DNA of 64,000 nt, taken from Streptomyces sp. NBC_00663. Its GTDB lineage: Bacteria > Actinomycetota > Actinomycetes > Streptomycetales > Streptomycetaceae. The notes below the pieces were generated by a model, which saw nothing but the letters and a program-made list of their open reading frames with translations, searched no databases and was not told the origin of the DNA. Shown here in pieces: positions 1 to 8,700 of this stretch. The DNA lies in the NCBI RefSeq assembly GCF_036226885.1, contig NZ_CP109027.1, forward strand, positions 7,130,001-7,194,000. The letters are read 5' to 3'. The position numbers were made by a program, and so were the translations under genes. Numbering within the stretch: position 1 is the stretch's first letter; every line of letters starts with the position of its first letter.

Positions 1-297
1 GAGTCGGGCTCCGCCGCCGCGAGCCTGCGCCGCTTCGGCGAGGGCCGGCTGGTGCGCGAGGCGGTCCGCGTCGCCGGTGACCTTCCGGCCGCCGTCGCGC
101 GAACGACCCGGACCGTCAAGGTGCGTTCGTACGACGACATCTCGCTGGAGTTGAGCGGTGGCCGCACGGTCGCGTGGGGGAGTGGCGAGAAGGGCGCGGC
201 GAAGGCCCGTACGCTCAGCGCTCTGCTGAAAGCGGCGCCCGATGCGCGGTACTTCGACGTCTCGGTTCCCACCGCCCCTGCGTCATCAGGGAGTTGA
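1..297 (+). CDS. ftsQ: Cell division protein FtsQ, C-terminal fragment
   Basis: The reading frame is open from the first base of the window and ends at a TGA at 295-297, so only the last 98 codons are seen. FtsQ is a bitopic membrane protein of the divisome that works outside the membrane with FtsL and FtsB. The visible part resembles the end of the FtsQ/DivIB domain: a run of beta-strand-like segments with a motif reading RSYDDISLELSGG, then a GSGEKGAAKARTLSALL helix. No membrane segment is expected in this part. Position directly upstream of ftsZ on the same strand, the usual Streptomyces order, supports the name more than the fragment itself does. Confidence 0.85.
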   Translation, partial: ESGSAAASLRRFGEGRLVREAVRVAGDLPAAVARTTRTVKVRSYDDISLELSGGRTVAWGSGEKGAAKARTLSALLKAAPDARYFDVSVPTAPASSGS

Positions 298-574
298 CGT
301 ACATCCGCGCAGGCCAGCACCCTGGTTGGCTACCGCTACGGCTGATCACATAGGGTGAAAAGAAAAACGGGAGGTTCGGCGTGTTCGTTGAACGTGCGCC
401 ACTTGTCGACTTAGTGTCCTGTTCAGAAGACTCCAGGGAACAGACACACTGGTAACCCTAAACTTCAACGTTAGGGTTCGGGTCGGCACTATGGACCGTC
501 CCATTCGGCATCCGTCGCGTATCGCATGACCACGCGAGACGACGACACGTAACTCGAGGCGAGAGGCCTTCGAC
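298..574 (+). promoter_or_regulatory. ftsQ-ftsZ intergenic region, ftsZ promoter region
   Basis: There is no gene in these 277 bases. In Streptomyces this interval is known to carry several ftsZ promoters, one of them switched on for sporulation septation. The sequence shows a perfect inverted repeat (454-478) and two GACAC pentamers at 443-447 and 544-548, the core recognised by the sporulation regulator WhiA. GAGAGG at 561-566 lies 8 nt before the ftsZ GTG and is the ribosome binding site. Assigning individual promoters is inference. Confidence 0.7.
454..478. repeat. Perfect 8-bp inverted repeat upstream of ftsZ
   Basis: AACCCTAA (454-461) and TTAGGGTT (471-478) are exact reverse complements separated by 9 nt. 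The element is AT-richer than its surroundings. It could be a protein operator or a hairpin in the leader of the upstream promoters. A GACAC pentamer ends 6 nt before it. Confidence 0.6.
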
Positions 575-1771
575 GTGGCAGCACCGCAGAACTACCTCGC
601 AGTCATCAAAGTCATCGGTGTCGGCGGCGGTGGTGTCAATGCCATCAACCGGATGATCGAGGTCGGTCTCAAGGGCGTCGAGTTCATCGCCATCAACACA
701 GACGCGCAGGCGCTGTTGATGAGCGACGCCGACGTCAAGCTCGACGTCGGCCGGGAACTCACCCGCGGACTCGGCGCCGGCGCCAACCCGGCCGTCGGCC
801 GCAAGGCCGCCGAGGACCACCGCGAGGAGATCGAGGAGGTCCTCAAGGGGGCCGACATGGTCTTCGTGACGGCCGGTGAAGGCGGCGGCACCGGCACCGG
901 CGGCGCCCCCGTCGTGGCCAACATCGCCCGCAACCTGGGCGCCCTCACCATCGGCGTGGTCACGCGCCCGTTCACCTTCGAGGGACGGCGCCGCGCCAAC
1001 CAGGCCGAGGACGGCATCGCGGAACTCCGCGAAGAGGTCGACACCCTCATCGTCATCCCCAACGACCGGCTGCTGTCCATCTCGGACCGCCAGGTCTCGG
1101 TCCTCGACGCCTTCAAGTCGGCCGACCAGGTCCTGCTCTCCGGTGTCCAGGGCATCACCGACCTCATCACCACGCCCGGTCTGATCAACCTCGACTTCGC
1201 CGACGTCAAGTCGGTCATGTCCGAGGCCGGTTCGGCCCTCATGGGCATCGGCTCGGCCCGCGGCGACGACCGCGCGGTGGCCGCCGCCGAGATGGCGATC
1301 TCCTCGCCGCTGCTGGAGGCGTCCATCGACGGCGCCCGCGGTGTCCTGCTCTCCATCTCCGGTGGCTCCGACCTCGGCCTGTTCGAGATCAACGAGGCCG
1401 CCCAGCTGGTGAGCGAGGCCGCGCACCCCGAGGCCAACATCATCTTCGGCGCGGTCATCGACGACGCCCTCGGCGACGAGGTCCGGGTCACGGTCATCGC
1501 CGCCGGCTTCGACGGCGGCCAGCCGCCGGCCCGCCGGGACAACGTCCTCGGCTCGGCCTCCAACTCGGCCCGCCGCGAAGAGCCCACTCCGGTACGGCAG
1601 ACCGAGTCCCGCCCGTCCTTCGGTTCGCTCGGCAGCGTCACGCCGAAGGAGGAGCCGGAGCCCGCGCCCGAGCCGGTGGCCGACCTCCCGGTCGCCCCGC
1701 CGGTCCCGCCGTCGCGCACCTACTCGGACAGCGCGGCCGAGGAACTGGACGTGCCGGACTTCCTGAAGTGA
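575..1771 (+). CDS. ftsZ: Cell division GTPase FtsZ
   Basis: FtsZ is the tubulin-like GTPase that polymerises into the cytokinetic ring; in Streptomyces it builds vegetative cross-walls and the ladders of sporulation septa. The 398-residue protein has the N-terminal GGGGVNAINRM nucleotide loop, the tubulin signature GGGTGTG at residues 103-109 and the catalytic T7 loop NLDFAD at 205-210. A Pro/Glu-rich linker of about 60 residues follows residue 320. The C-terminal peptide DVPDFLK is the docking tail for SepF and other partners. The GTG start at 575 is set by GAGAGG 8 nt upstream. The stop overlaps the possible start of ylmD, so the downstream genes are probably coupled. Confidence 0.98.
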   Translation: MAAPQNYLAVIKVIGVGGGGVNAINRMIEVGLKGVEFIAINTDAQALLMSDADVKLDVGRELTRGLGAGANPAVGRKAAEDHREEIEEVLKGADMVFVTAGEGGGTGTGGAPVVANIARNLGALTIGVVTRPFTFEGRRRANQAEDGIAELREEVDTLIVIPNDRLLSISDRQVSVLDAFKSADQVLLSGVQGITDLITTPGLINLDFADVKSVMSEAGSALMGIGSARGDDRAVAAAEMAISSPLLEASIDGARGVLLSISGGSDLGLFEINEAAQLVSEAAHPEANIIFGAVIDDALGDEVRVTVIAAGFDGGQPPARRDNVLGSASNSARREEPTPVRQTESRPSFGSLGSVTPKEEPEPAPEPVADLPVAPPVPPSRTYSDSAAEELDVPDFLK

Positions 1772-2496
1772 TAGGACGGCGCGACACCGTGAGCGGCGCG
1801 CACTTCGCCTTCACCGACCGGTGGGGCGGGGTGAGCGCCGTTCCGTACGAGGAGCTCAATCTCGGCGGGGCGGTCGGCGACGATGCCGACGCCGTCCGTA
1901 CCAATCGTGAACTGGCCGCCAAGTCGCTGGGGATCGACCCGGCGCGGGTGGTCTGGATGAACCAGGTGCACGGGGCGGAGGTGGCGGTGGTCGCCGAGCC
2001 GTGGGGGGACCGGCCGGTACCGGAGGTCGACGCGATCGTCACCGCCGGACGCGGTCTCGCCCTCGCCGTCCTCACCGCCGACTGCACGCCCGTCCTGCTC
2101 GCCGACCCGGTCGCCGGAGTCGTCGCGGCGGCTCACGCGGGCCGGCCCGGCATGATCGCGGGGGTCGTCCCCGCCGCCGTACGGGCCATGACCGAACTCG
2201 GCGCCGATCCCGCCCGGATCGTCGCCCGCACCGGACCCGCCGTCTGCGGCCGGTGCTACGAAGTGCCGGAGGAGATGCGCGCCGACGTCGCCGCGATCGA
2301 GCCCGCGGCGTACGCCGAGACGAGTTGGGGCACCCCGGCCGTCGACGTGACCGCCGGAGTGCACGCACAGCTCGACCGGCTCGGGGTGCGCGACCGGGAG
2401 CAGTCGCCGGTGTGCACCCGGGAATCGGGCGACCACTTCTCGTACCGCCGCGATCGCACCACGGGGCGACTCGCGGGATATGTCTGGCTGGACTGA
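1768..2496 (+). CDS. ylmD: YlmD/YfiH (PgeF) family protein
   Basis: The 242-residue protein belongs to the YfiH/YlmD family, first called laccase-like and later linked to purine-nucleoside phosphorolysis and to editing of peptidoglycan precursors (PgeF). The three metal ligands of the family are visible: His68 in NQVHG, Cys106 in TADCTP and His123 in AHAGRPG. The common HAGWRG version of the last motif is changed to HAGRPG. The GTG at 1768 overlaps the ftsZ stop by 4 nt; a second GTG at 1789, after an AGGA, is an alternative. Its place between ftsZ and ylmE is conserved in actinobacteria and Firmicutes. Confidence 0.9.
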   Translation: MIGRRDTVSGAHFAFTDRWGGVSAVPYEELNLGGAVGDDADAVRTNRELAAKSLGIDPARVVWMNQVHGAEVAVVAEPWGDRPVPEVDAIVTAGRGLALAVLTADCTPVLLADPVAGVVAAAHAGRPGMIAGVVPAAVRAMTELGADPARIVARTGPAVCGRCYEVPEEMRADVAAIEPAAYAETSWGTPAVDVTAGVHAQLDRLGVRDREQSPVCTRESGDHFSYRRDRTTGRLAGYVWLD

Positions 2497-2502
2497 GAGA
2501 GC

Positions 2503-3222
2503 ATGACGGACCGTAAGGGCGAACTCGCCGCGAACCTGGCGAAGGTGGAGGAGCGCATCGCCGCCGCGTGCGTGGCCGCGGGGCGCAAGCGCGAAGAGGT
2601 GACCCTCATCGTGGTCACCAAGACCTACCCCGCGAGCGATGTGCGGATCCTGTCGGAACTCGGTGTCCGCGACGTCGCCGAGAACAAGGACCAGGACGCG
2701 GCCCCCAAGGCCGTCGAATGTTCCGATCTGTCCCTTAATTGGCACTTCGTCGGTCAGCTTCAGACCAACAAGGTGCGTTCCGTGGTCGGTTACGCGGATC
2801 TCGTGCAGTCCGTCGATCGTTCGAAGCTGGTGACGGCTCTCTCCAGGGAGGCCGTACGGGCCGAGCGTGAGGTGGGGTGTCTGCTCCAGGTCGCGCTGGA
2901 CGCGGAGGCGAGCGAGCGCGGGGAGCGGGGTGGCGTAGCGCCCGGCGGAATCGAAGAGTTGGCCGACCTCGTCGCCGGGGCTCCGGGGCTGCGGCTCGAC
3001 GGACTGATGACCGTCGCACCGCTCACCGGGGAGTACGCGGGGCGCCAACAGGCGGCGTTCGAGCGGTTGATGGATTTGTCGACCGACCTGCGCCGAGCCC
3101 ATCCGGCTGCGAACATGGTCTCGGCAGGGATGAGTGCGGATCTCGAACAGGCCGTGGCCGCCGGAGCGACACATGTACGCGTCGGTACCGCGGTACTCGG
3201 AGTCCGCGCGAGGCTCGGGTAA
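2503..3222 (+). CDS. ylmE: YggS/PLPBP family pyridoxal phosphate-binding protein
   Basis: This 239-residue protein is a single-domain alanine-racemase-fold PLP carrier of the YggS/YlmE family, involved in PLP homeostasis. Lys40 in VVTKTYPASDV is the expected Schiff-base lysine. The C-terminal stretch MSADLEQAVAAGATHVRVG is the phosphate-binding signature. The usual GENRVQE motif reads AENKDQD here. The start lies 6 nt after the ylmD stop, so it is in the same transcription unit as ftsZ and sepF. Confidence 0.93.
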   Translation: MTDRKGELAANLAKVEERIAAACVAAGRKREEVTLIVVTKTYPASDVRILSELGVRDVAENKDQDAAPKAVECSDLSLNWHFVGQLQTNKVRSVVGYADLVQSVDRSKLVTALSREAVRAEREVGCLLQVALDAEASERGERGGVAPGGIEELADLVAGAPGLRLDGLMTVAPLTGEYAGRQQAAFERLMDLSTDLRRAHPAANMVSAGMSADLEQAVAAGATHVRVGTAVLGVRARLG

Positions 3223-3351
3223 CGTCGCCAGGAAGTCGGACCACAGCAGAAAATATGGTCATTACCGCCGGAAGGCGGGCGTAACGACCTCGTGGATCGC
3301 AGGCACTTGGCAGTCGTCAGCAGATCCACCACAGAGCGGAGGACTCAGAGC

Positions 3352-3993
3352 ATGGCCGGCGCGATGCGCAAGATGGCGGTCTACCTCGGCCTCGTGGAGG
3401 ACGATGGGTACGACGGCCGCGGTTTCGACCCCGACGACGACTTCGAACCCGAACTGGACCCGGAGCCCGAGCGGGACCACCGGCGGCACGAACCGGTGCA
3501 CCAGTCGCACAGTGCACATCAGTCCCAAAGGGACGAAGAGGTGCGAATCGTGCAACCCTCCACCCCCCGTGAGCCGCTCGCCCGTTCCGCTTCGCTAGCC
3601 GCGGAATCCGGACGTCCGGCGCGCATCGCGCCCGTGGCGTCCATCACACAAGAACGCCAGAGCCTGGAGAAGAACGCACCGGTGATCATGCCCAAGGTCG
3701 TGTCCGAACGAGAGCCTTACCGGATCACCACGCTTCACCCGCGGACCTACAACGAGGCCCGTACCATCGGGGAACACTTCCGTGAGGGCACCCCGGTGAT
3801 CATGAATCTGACTGAGATGGATGACACAGACGCGAAGCGACTTGTCGACTTTGCGGCCGGTTTGGTGTTTGGTCTTCACGGCAGCATCGAGCGGGTGACG
3901 CAGAAGGTGTTCCTGTTGTCGCCTGCTAACGTCGATGTCACGGCGGAGGACAAGGCCCGTATCGCAGAGGGCGGGTTCTTCAACCAGAGCTGA
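3352..3993 (+). CDS. sepF: Cell division protein SepF
   Basis: SepF anchors FtsZ to the membrane; in actinobacteria, which lack FtsA, it is an essential Z-ring tether. The chosen ATG at 3352 has GGAGGA at 3338-3343 and gives 213 residues; the frame is open further upstream but without a better ribosome site. Residues 1-13 (MAGAMRKMAVYLG) can form the amphipathic membrane-binding helix. Residues about 22-120 are an acidic, His/Gln-rich linker, and from about residue 122 (EPYRITTLHPRTYNEA) to the end lies the SepF core that binds the FtsZ tail. Confidence 0.96.
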   Translation: MAGAMRKMAVYLGLVEDDGYDGRGFDPDDDFEPELDPEPERDHRRHEPVHQSHSAHQSQRDEEVRIVQPSTPREPLARSASLAAESGRPARIAPVASITQERQSLEKNAPVIMPKVVSEREPYRITTLHPRTYNEARTIGEHFREGTPVIMNLTEMDDTDAKRLVDFAAGLVFGLHGSIERVTQKVFLLSPANVDVTAEDKARIAEGGFFNQS

Positions 3994-4043
3994 GACAGAC
4001 AGACCGGCAACAGCACGAAACAGGGGAGAGGGAAAGAAAGACC

Positions 4044-4334
4044 ATGAGCGTGTTCGCGCAGGTGATCTACATCGCGCTGATGGTGTTCCTCATCGTGCTC
4101 ATCTTCCGGTTGGTCATGGACTACGTCTTCCAGTTCGCCCGCTCGTGGCAACCTGGCAAGGCGATGGTGGTCGTCCTGGAGGCCACCTACACTGTCACCG
4201 ATCCACCGCTGAAGCTTCTGCGGCGGTTCATTCCGCCGCTGCGTCTCGGGGGCGTGGCGCTCGACCTGTCCTTCTTCGTACTGATGATCATCGTCTACAT
4301 CTTGATCTCTATCGTGGGCAATCTCGCGAGGTGA
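4044..4334 (+). CDS. ylmG: YggT family membrane protein YlmG
   Basis: The 96-residue protein has two hydrophobic segments, about residues 3-25 and 67-92, separated by a short loop with the family's PP-hinge (TDPPLKLLRRFIPPLR). YggT/YlmG proteins sit next to sepF and divIVA in many Gram-positive genomes and in plastids. They are thought to influence division or nucleoid distribution, with no known enzymatic activity. An AGGGGAGAGGG tract before the ATG is a strong ribosome binding site. Confidence 0.9.
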   Translation: MSVFAQVIYIALMVFLIVLIFRLVMDYVFQFARSWQPGKAMVVVLEATYTVTDPPLKLLRRFIPPLRLGGVALDLSFFVLMIIVYILISIVGNLAR

Positions 4335-4386
4335 CAGTGGACGATACGGTCTTGCCGACTGCCGATGACTACGTTGAGGTGAAGAG

Positions 4387-5610
4387 ATGCCGTTGACCCC
4401 CGAGGACGTGCGGAACAAGCAGTTCACGACCGTCCGCCTCCGAGAAGGCTATGACGAGGACGAGGTCGATGCCTTCCTCGACGAGGTCGAAGCCGAACTG
4501 ACCCGCCTGCTCCGCGAGAACGAGGACCTGCGCGCCAAGCTGGCCGCGGCGACGCGTGCTGCTGCCCAGAACCAGCAGAACATGCGCAAGCCCCCCGAGG
4601 GTCCCGGCGGTCCCGGTCCGCAGGACCAGCAGCAGGGCATGCAGCAGCAGGGGATGCCGCAGCAGGGAATGCCCGGGCAGGGCATGCAGCAGCAGGGAAT
4701 GCCGCAGCAGGGCATGCGTGGGCCTGGCGGCCCCGTGCCCGCCGGCATATCTGGCCCGCCGCAGCAGCAGATGGGCGGCCCCATGGGAGGCCCGCCCCAG
4801 CTGCCGAGCGGTGCGCCGCAGCTGCCTGCCGGTCCGAGCGGCGGCCAGGGTGGCCCGCAGGGTCCCGGTCCGATGGGCCAGGGCCCGATGGGTCAGGGTC
4901 CGATGGGTCAGGGCCCCATGGGTGGTCAGCCGCCCATGCAGCAGCAGATGGGTGGCCCGATGGGCGGCCCCATGGGCGGTCCGATGGGCGGCCCCGGTCA
5001 GGGTCCCGGTGGCGACAGCGCCGCCCGTGTCCTCTCGCTGGCCCAGCAGACCGCCGACCAGGCGATCGCCGAGGCCCGTTCCGAGGCCAACAAGATCGTC
5101 GGCGAGGCGCGTTCGCGTGCCGAGGGTCTGGAGCGTGACGCCCGAGCCAAGGCCGACGCCCTGGAGCGGGACGCGCAGGAGAAGCACCGCGTCGCGATGG
5201 GCTCCCTGGAGTCCGCCCGCGCCACGCTGGAGCGCAAGGTCGAGGATCTGCGCGGCTTCGAGCGCGAGTACCGCACGCGTCTGAAGTCGTACCTGGAGTC
5301 GCAGCTGCGTCAGCTGGAGACCCAGGCCGACGACTCGCTGGCTCCGCCGCGTACCCCGGCGACCGCGTCGCTGCCGCCGTCCCCGGCGCCTTCGATGGCT
5401 CCGGCCGGTGCGAGCGCCCCGTCGTACGGTGGCAACCCGGGCGGCATGGGCGGTGCTCCGGCGCCGGCCGGTCCGTCCTACGGCGGCCAGCAGCAGATGT
5501 CGCCCGCGATGACCCAGCCGATGGCTCCGGTCCGGCCGCAGGGCCCCGGCCCGATGGGCCAGGCCCCGTCGCCGATGCGCGGGTTCCTCATCGACGAGGA
5601 CGACAACTGA
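4387..5610 (+). CDS. divIVA: Polar growth determinant DivIVA
   Basis: DivIVA is the coiled-coil protein that marks hyphal tips and drives apical growth and branching; it is essential in Streptomyces. The 407-residue protein has the conserved N-terminal DivIVA domain (PLTPEDVRNKQF, then an acidic coiled coil to about residue 60). A low-complexity Gln/Gly/Met/Pro region covers about 79-208. A second long coiled coil (about 210-315) has an RSEANKI/EARSRAEGLERDA register. A Pro/Gly-rich tail ends in MRGFLIDEDDN. The central region is made of short tandem repeats and is far longer than in non-mycelial relatives. A strong terminator follows. Confidence 0.97.
   Translation: MPLTPEDVRNKQFTTVRLREGYDEDEVDAFLDEVEAELTRLLRENEDLRAKLAAATRAAAQNQQNMRKPPEGPGGPGPQDQQQGMQQQGMPQQGMPGQGMQQQGMPQQGMRGPGGPVPAGISGPPQQQMGGPMGGPPQLPSGAPQLPAGPSGGQGGPQGPGPMGQGPMGQGPMGQGPMGGQPPMQQQMGGPMGGPMGGPMGGPGQGPGGDSAARVLSLAQQTADQAIAEARSEANKIVGEARSRAEGLERDARAKADALERDAQEKHRVAMGSLESARATLERKVEDLRGFEREYRTRLKSYLESQLRQLETQADDSLAPPRTPATASLPPSPAPSMAPAGASAPSYGGNPGGMGGAPAPAGPSYGGQQQMSPAMTQPMAPVRPQGPGPMGQAPSPMRGFLIDEDDN
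4621..5010 (+). repeat. Short tandem repeats inside divIVA
   Basis: Two repeat blocks lie inside the divIVA frame. The first alternates CAGCAGGGCATG-type units (peptides QQGM and PQQGM) from about 4625 to 4715. The second has GGTCCGATGGGCCAG-type 15-bp units (GPMGQ) and 12-bp GGPM units from about 4860 to 5010. Repeat number in such tracts usually varies between strains. Confidence 0.85.
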
Positions 5611-5645
5611 CGAGTTGTAGTACGCCTTAGGCGTCGGCAGCGTTC

Positions 5646-5688
5646 AAAGGGGCGAGCCCTGGACTTCGGTCCGGGGCTCGCCCCTTTT
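5646..5688 (+). terminator. Rho-independent terminator after divIVA
   Basis: AAAGGGGCGAGCCC (5646-5659) pairs perfectly with GGGCTCGCCCCTTT (5674-5687). The stem continues through a GGAC/GTCC helix closed by a TTCG tetraloop (5665-5668). TTTT follows at 5685-5688. It ends the division gene cluster. Confidence 0.93.
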
Positions 5689-5735
5689 ACGCGGGTTGCT
5701 CGGGGGCGGGGTTTCGCTTGTCCGGCGGCATAGTT

Positions 5736-5774
5736 GAGGGCCCGGCCCCCCCCGCGTGGGGAGACCGGGCCCTC
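5736..5774 (-). terminator. Terminator of ileS
   Basis: GAGGGCCCGG (5736-5745) and CCGGGCCCTC (5765-5774) form a perfect 10-bp stem just past the ileS stop on the minus strand. Its position between convergent divIVA and ileS means it could also act on residual divIVA transcription. Confidence 0.75.
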
Positions 5775-5786
5775 GTAGGTCGTGCG

Positions 5787-8700
5787 TTACGCCTTGCGCA
5801 GGTGGAACGTCAGCGACAGGCCCTCGTCGGTGAACGCGGTGCCGTAGGTGTCGTCCGGCTCGCCCTGGGCGAAGTCCGTCGACAGGACCTCGTCGGCGAG
5901 CAGGCCGGCGTGTTCGGTCAGGGCCGCGATCACTGCCGGGTCCGTGGACGTCCAGCGCAGGGCGATCCGGTCGGCGACGTCCAGGCCGCTGTTCTTGCGG
6001 GCCTCCTGGATCAGACGGATCGCGTCACGGGCGAGGCCCGCCTGGCGGAGCTCCTCCGTGATCTCCAGGTCCAGGGCGACCGTCGCACCGGAGTCGGAGG
6101 CGACCGACCAGCCCTCGCGCGGGGTCTCCGTGATGATGACCTCGTCGGGAGCGAGGGTGATGGTCTCGCCGTCGACCTCGACCGACGCCGTGCCTTCGCG
6201 GAGCGCAAGCGACAGTGCCGCCGCGTCGGCGTTCGCGACCGCCTTCGCCACGTCCTGGACGCGCTTGCCGAACCGCTTGCCCAGGGCCCGGAAGTTGGCC
6301 TTGGCGGTGGTGTCGACCAGGCTGCCGCCGACCTCGGAGAGGGACGCCAGGGACTCGACGTTCAGCTCCTCCGTGATCTGCGCGTGCAGTTCGGGGTTCA
6401 GGGTGTCGAAGCCCGTCACCGCGACCAGCGCGCGCCTCAGCGGCTGACGGGTCTTCACGCCCGACTCCGCGCGCGTGGCACGCCCCAGCTCGACCAGCCG
6501 GCGGACGAGGACCATCTGCCGCGACAACTCCGGGTCGATGGCGGAGAGATCGGCCTCCGGCCAGGTGGCCAGGTGGACCGACTCAGGCGCGCCCGGGGAC
6601 ACCGGGACGACCAGGTCCTGCCAGACCCGCTCGGTGATGAACGGGGTCAGCGGCGCCATCAGCTTCGTCACCGTCTCGACGACCTCGTGCAGCGTGCGCA
6701 GCGCGGCCTTGTCGCCCTGCCAGAAGCGGCGACGCGAGCGGCGGACGTACCAGTTGGACAGGTCGTCGACGAACGCCGAGAGGAGCTTGCCGGCGCGCTG
6801 GGTGTCGTACGCCTCCAGAGCCTGCGTCACCTGGTCGGTGAGCGCGTGGAGTTCGGACAGCAGCCAGCGGTCCAGGACGGGGCGGTCGGCCGGGGCCGGA
6901 TCCGCCTCGCTGGGCGCCCAGTTGGAGGTGCGGGCGTACAGGGCCTGGAAGGCGACGGTGTTCCAGTACGTGAGGAGCGTCTTGCGGACGACCTCCTGGA
7001 TCGTGCCGTGGCCCACGCGGCGGGCCGCCCACGGGGAGCCGCCGGCCGCCATGAACCAGCGGACCGCGTCGGCGCCGTGCTGGTCCATCAGCGGGATCGG
7101 CTGAAGGATGTTGCCCAGGTGCTTGGACATCTTGCGGCCGTCCTCGGCGAGGATGTGGCCGAGGCAGACGACGTTCTCGTACGACGACTTGTCGAAGACC
7201 AGGGTGCCGACCGCCATCAGGGTGTAGAACCAGCCGCGGGTCTGGTCGATGGCCTCGCTGATGAACTGGGCCGGGTAGCGGGACTCGAAGAGTTCCTTGT
7301 TCTTGTACGGGTAGCCCCACTGCGCGAACGGCATCGAACCCGAGTCGTACCAGGCGTCGATGACCTCGGGCACGCGCGTGGCCGTCTTGCCGCAGGCGTC
7401 CTTGGGGCAGGCGAAGGTGACGTCGTCGATGAACGGGCGGTGCGGGTCCAGGTTCGACTGGTCCGTGCCCGTCAGCTCGGTGAGCTCCGCGCGGGAGCCG
7501 ACGACCGTGAGGTGGTCGTCCTCGCAGCGCCAGATCGGCAGCGGGGTGCCCCAGTAGCGGTTGCGGGACAGCGCCCAGTCGATGTTGTTGTTCAGCCAGT
7601 CGCCGTACCGGCCGTGCTTGACCGTGTCCGGGAACCAGTTGGTGTTCTCGTTCTCCTGGAGGAGGCGGTCCTTGATGGCCGTGGTGCGGATGTACCAGGA
7701 CGGCTGCGCGTAGTAGAGGAGCGCGGTGTGGCAGCGCCAGCAGTGCGGGTAGCTGTGCTCGTACGGGATGTGCTTGAAGAGGAGGCCGCGGTCGTGGAGG
7801 TCTTCCGTGAGCTTCTCGTCCGCCTTCTTGAAGAAGACGCCGCCGACCAGGGGGACGTCCGCCTCGAAGGTGCCGTCGGGGCGGACCGGGTTCACGACCG
7901 GGAGGCCGTAGGCGCGGCAGACCTTGAGGTCGTCCTCACCGAAGGCGGGGGACTGGTGGACCAGACCCGTGCCGTCCTCGGTCGTGACGTACTCGGCGTT
8001 CACCACGTAGTGGGCGGGCTCCGGGAACTCCACGAGCTCGAACGGACGTTGATACGTCCAGCGCTCCATCTCGGCGCCCGTGAAGGACTGGCCGGTGGTC
8101 TCCCAGCCCTCGCCGAGGGCCTTGCCGACGAGCGGCTCGGCGACGACGAGCTTCTCCTGGCCGTCGGTGGCGACGACATAGGTGACGTCGGGGTGCGCGG
8201 CGACCGCGGTGTTGGAGACCAGCGTCCAGGGGGTCGTCGTCCACACCAGGAGCGCGGCCTCGCCGGCGAGCGGGCCGGAGGTGAGGGGGAAGCGGACGTA
8301 CACGGACGGGTCGACGACCGTCTCGTAGCCCTGCGCCAGCTCGTGGTCCGAGAGGCCGGTGCCGCAGCGGGGGCACCAGGGGGCGACGCGGTGGTCCTGG
8401 ACCAGCAGGTCCTTGTTGAAGATCTCCTTGAGCGACCACCAGACCGATTCGATGTACTCGGGGTCCATCGTGACGTAGGCGTCGTCGAGGTCGACCCAGT
8501 AGCCCATGCGGGTCGTCAGCTCGGAGAACGCGTCGGTGTGGCGCAGCACGGAGTCGCGGCAGCGGACGTTGAACTCGGCGATGCCGTACGCCTCGATGTC
8601 CTGCTTGCCGCTGAAGCCGAGCTCCTTCTCCACCGCGAGCTCCACGGGCAGGCCGTGGCAGTCCCAGCCGGCCTTGCGGGCCACGTGGTAGCCGCGCATG

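Noticed and set aside
458..1426. Minus-strand open frame opposite ftsZ
   Set aside because: Asp/Gly/Val-rich shadow of ftsZ without a recognisable domain or ribosome site.
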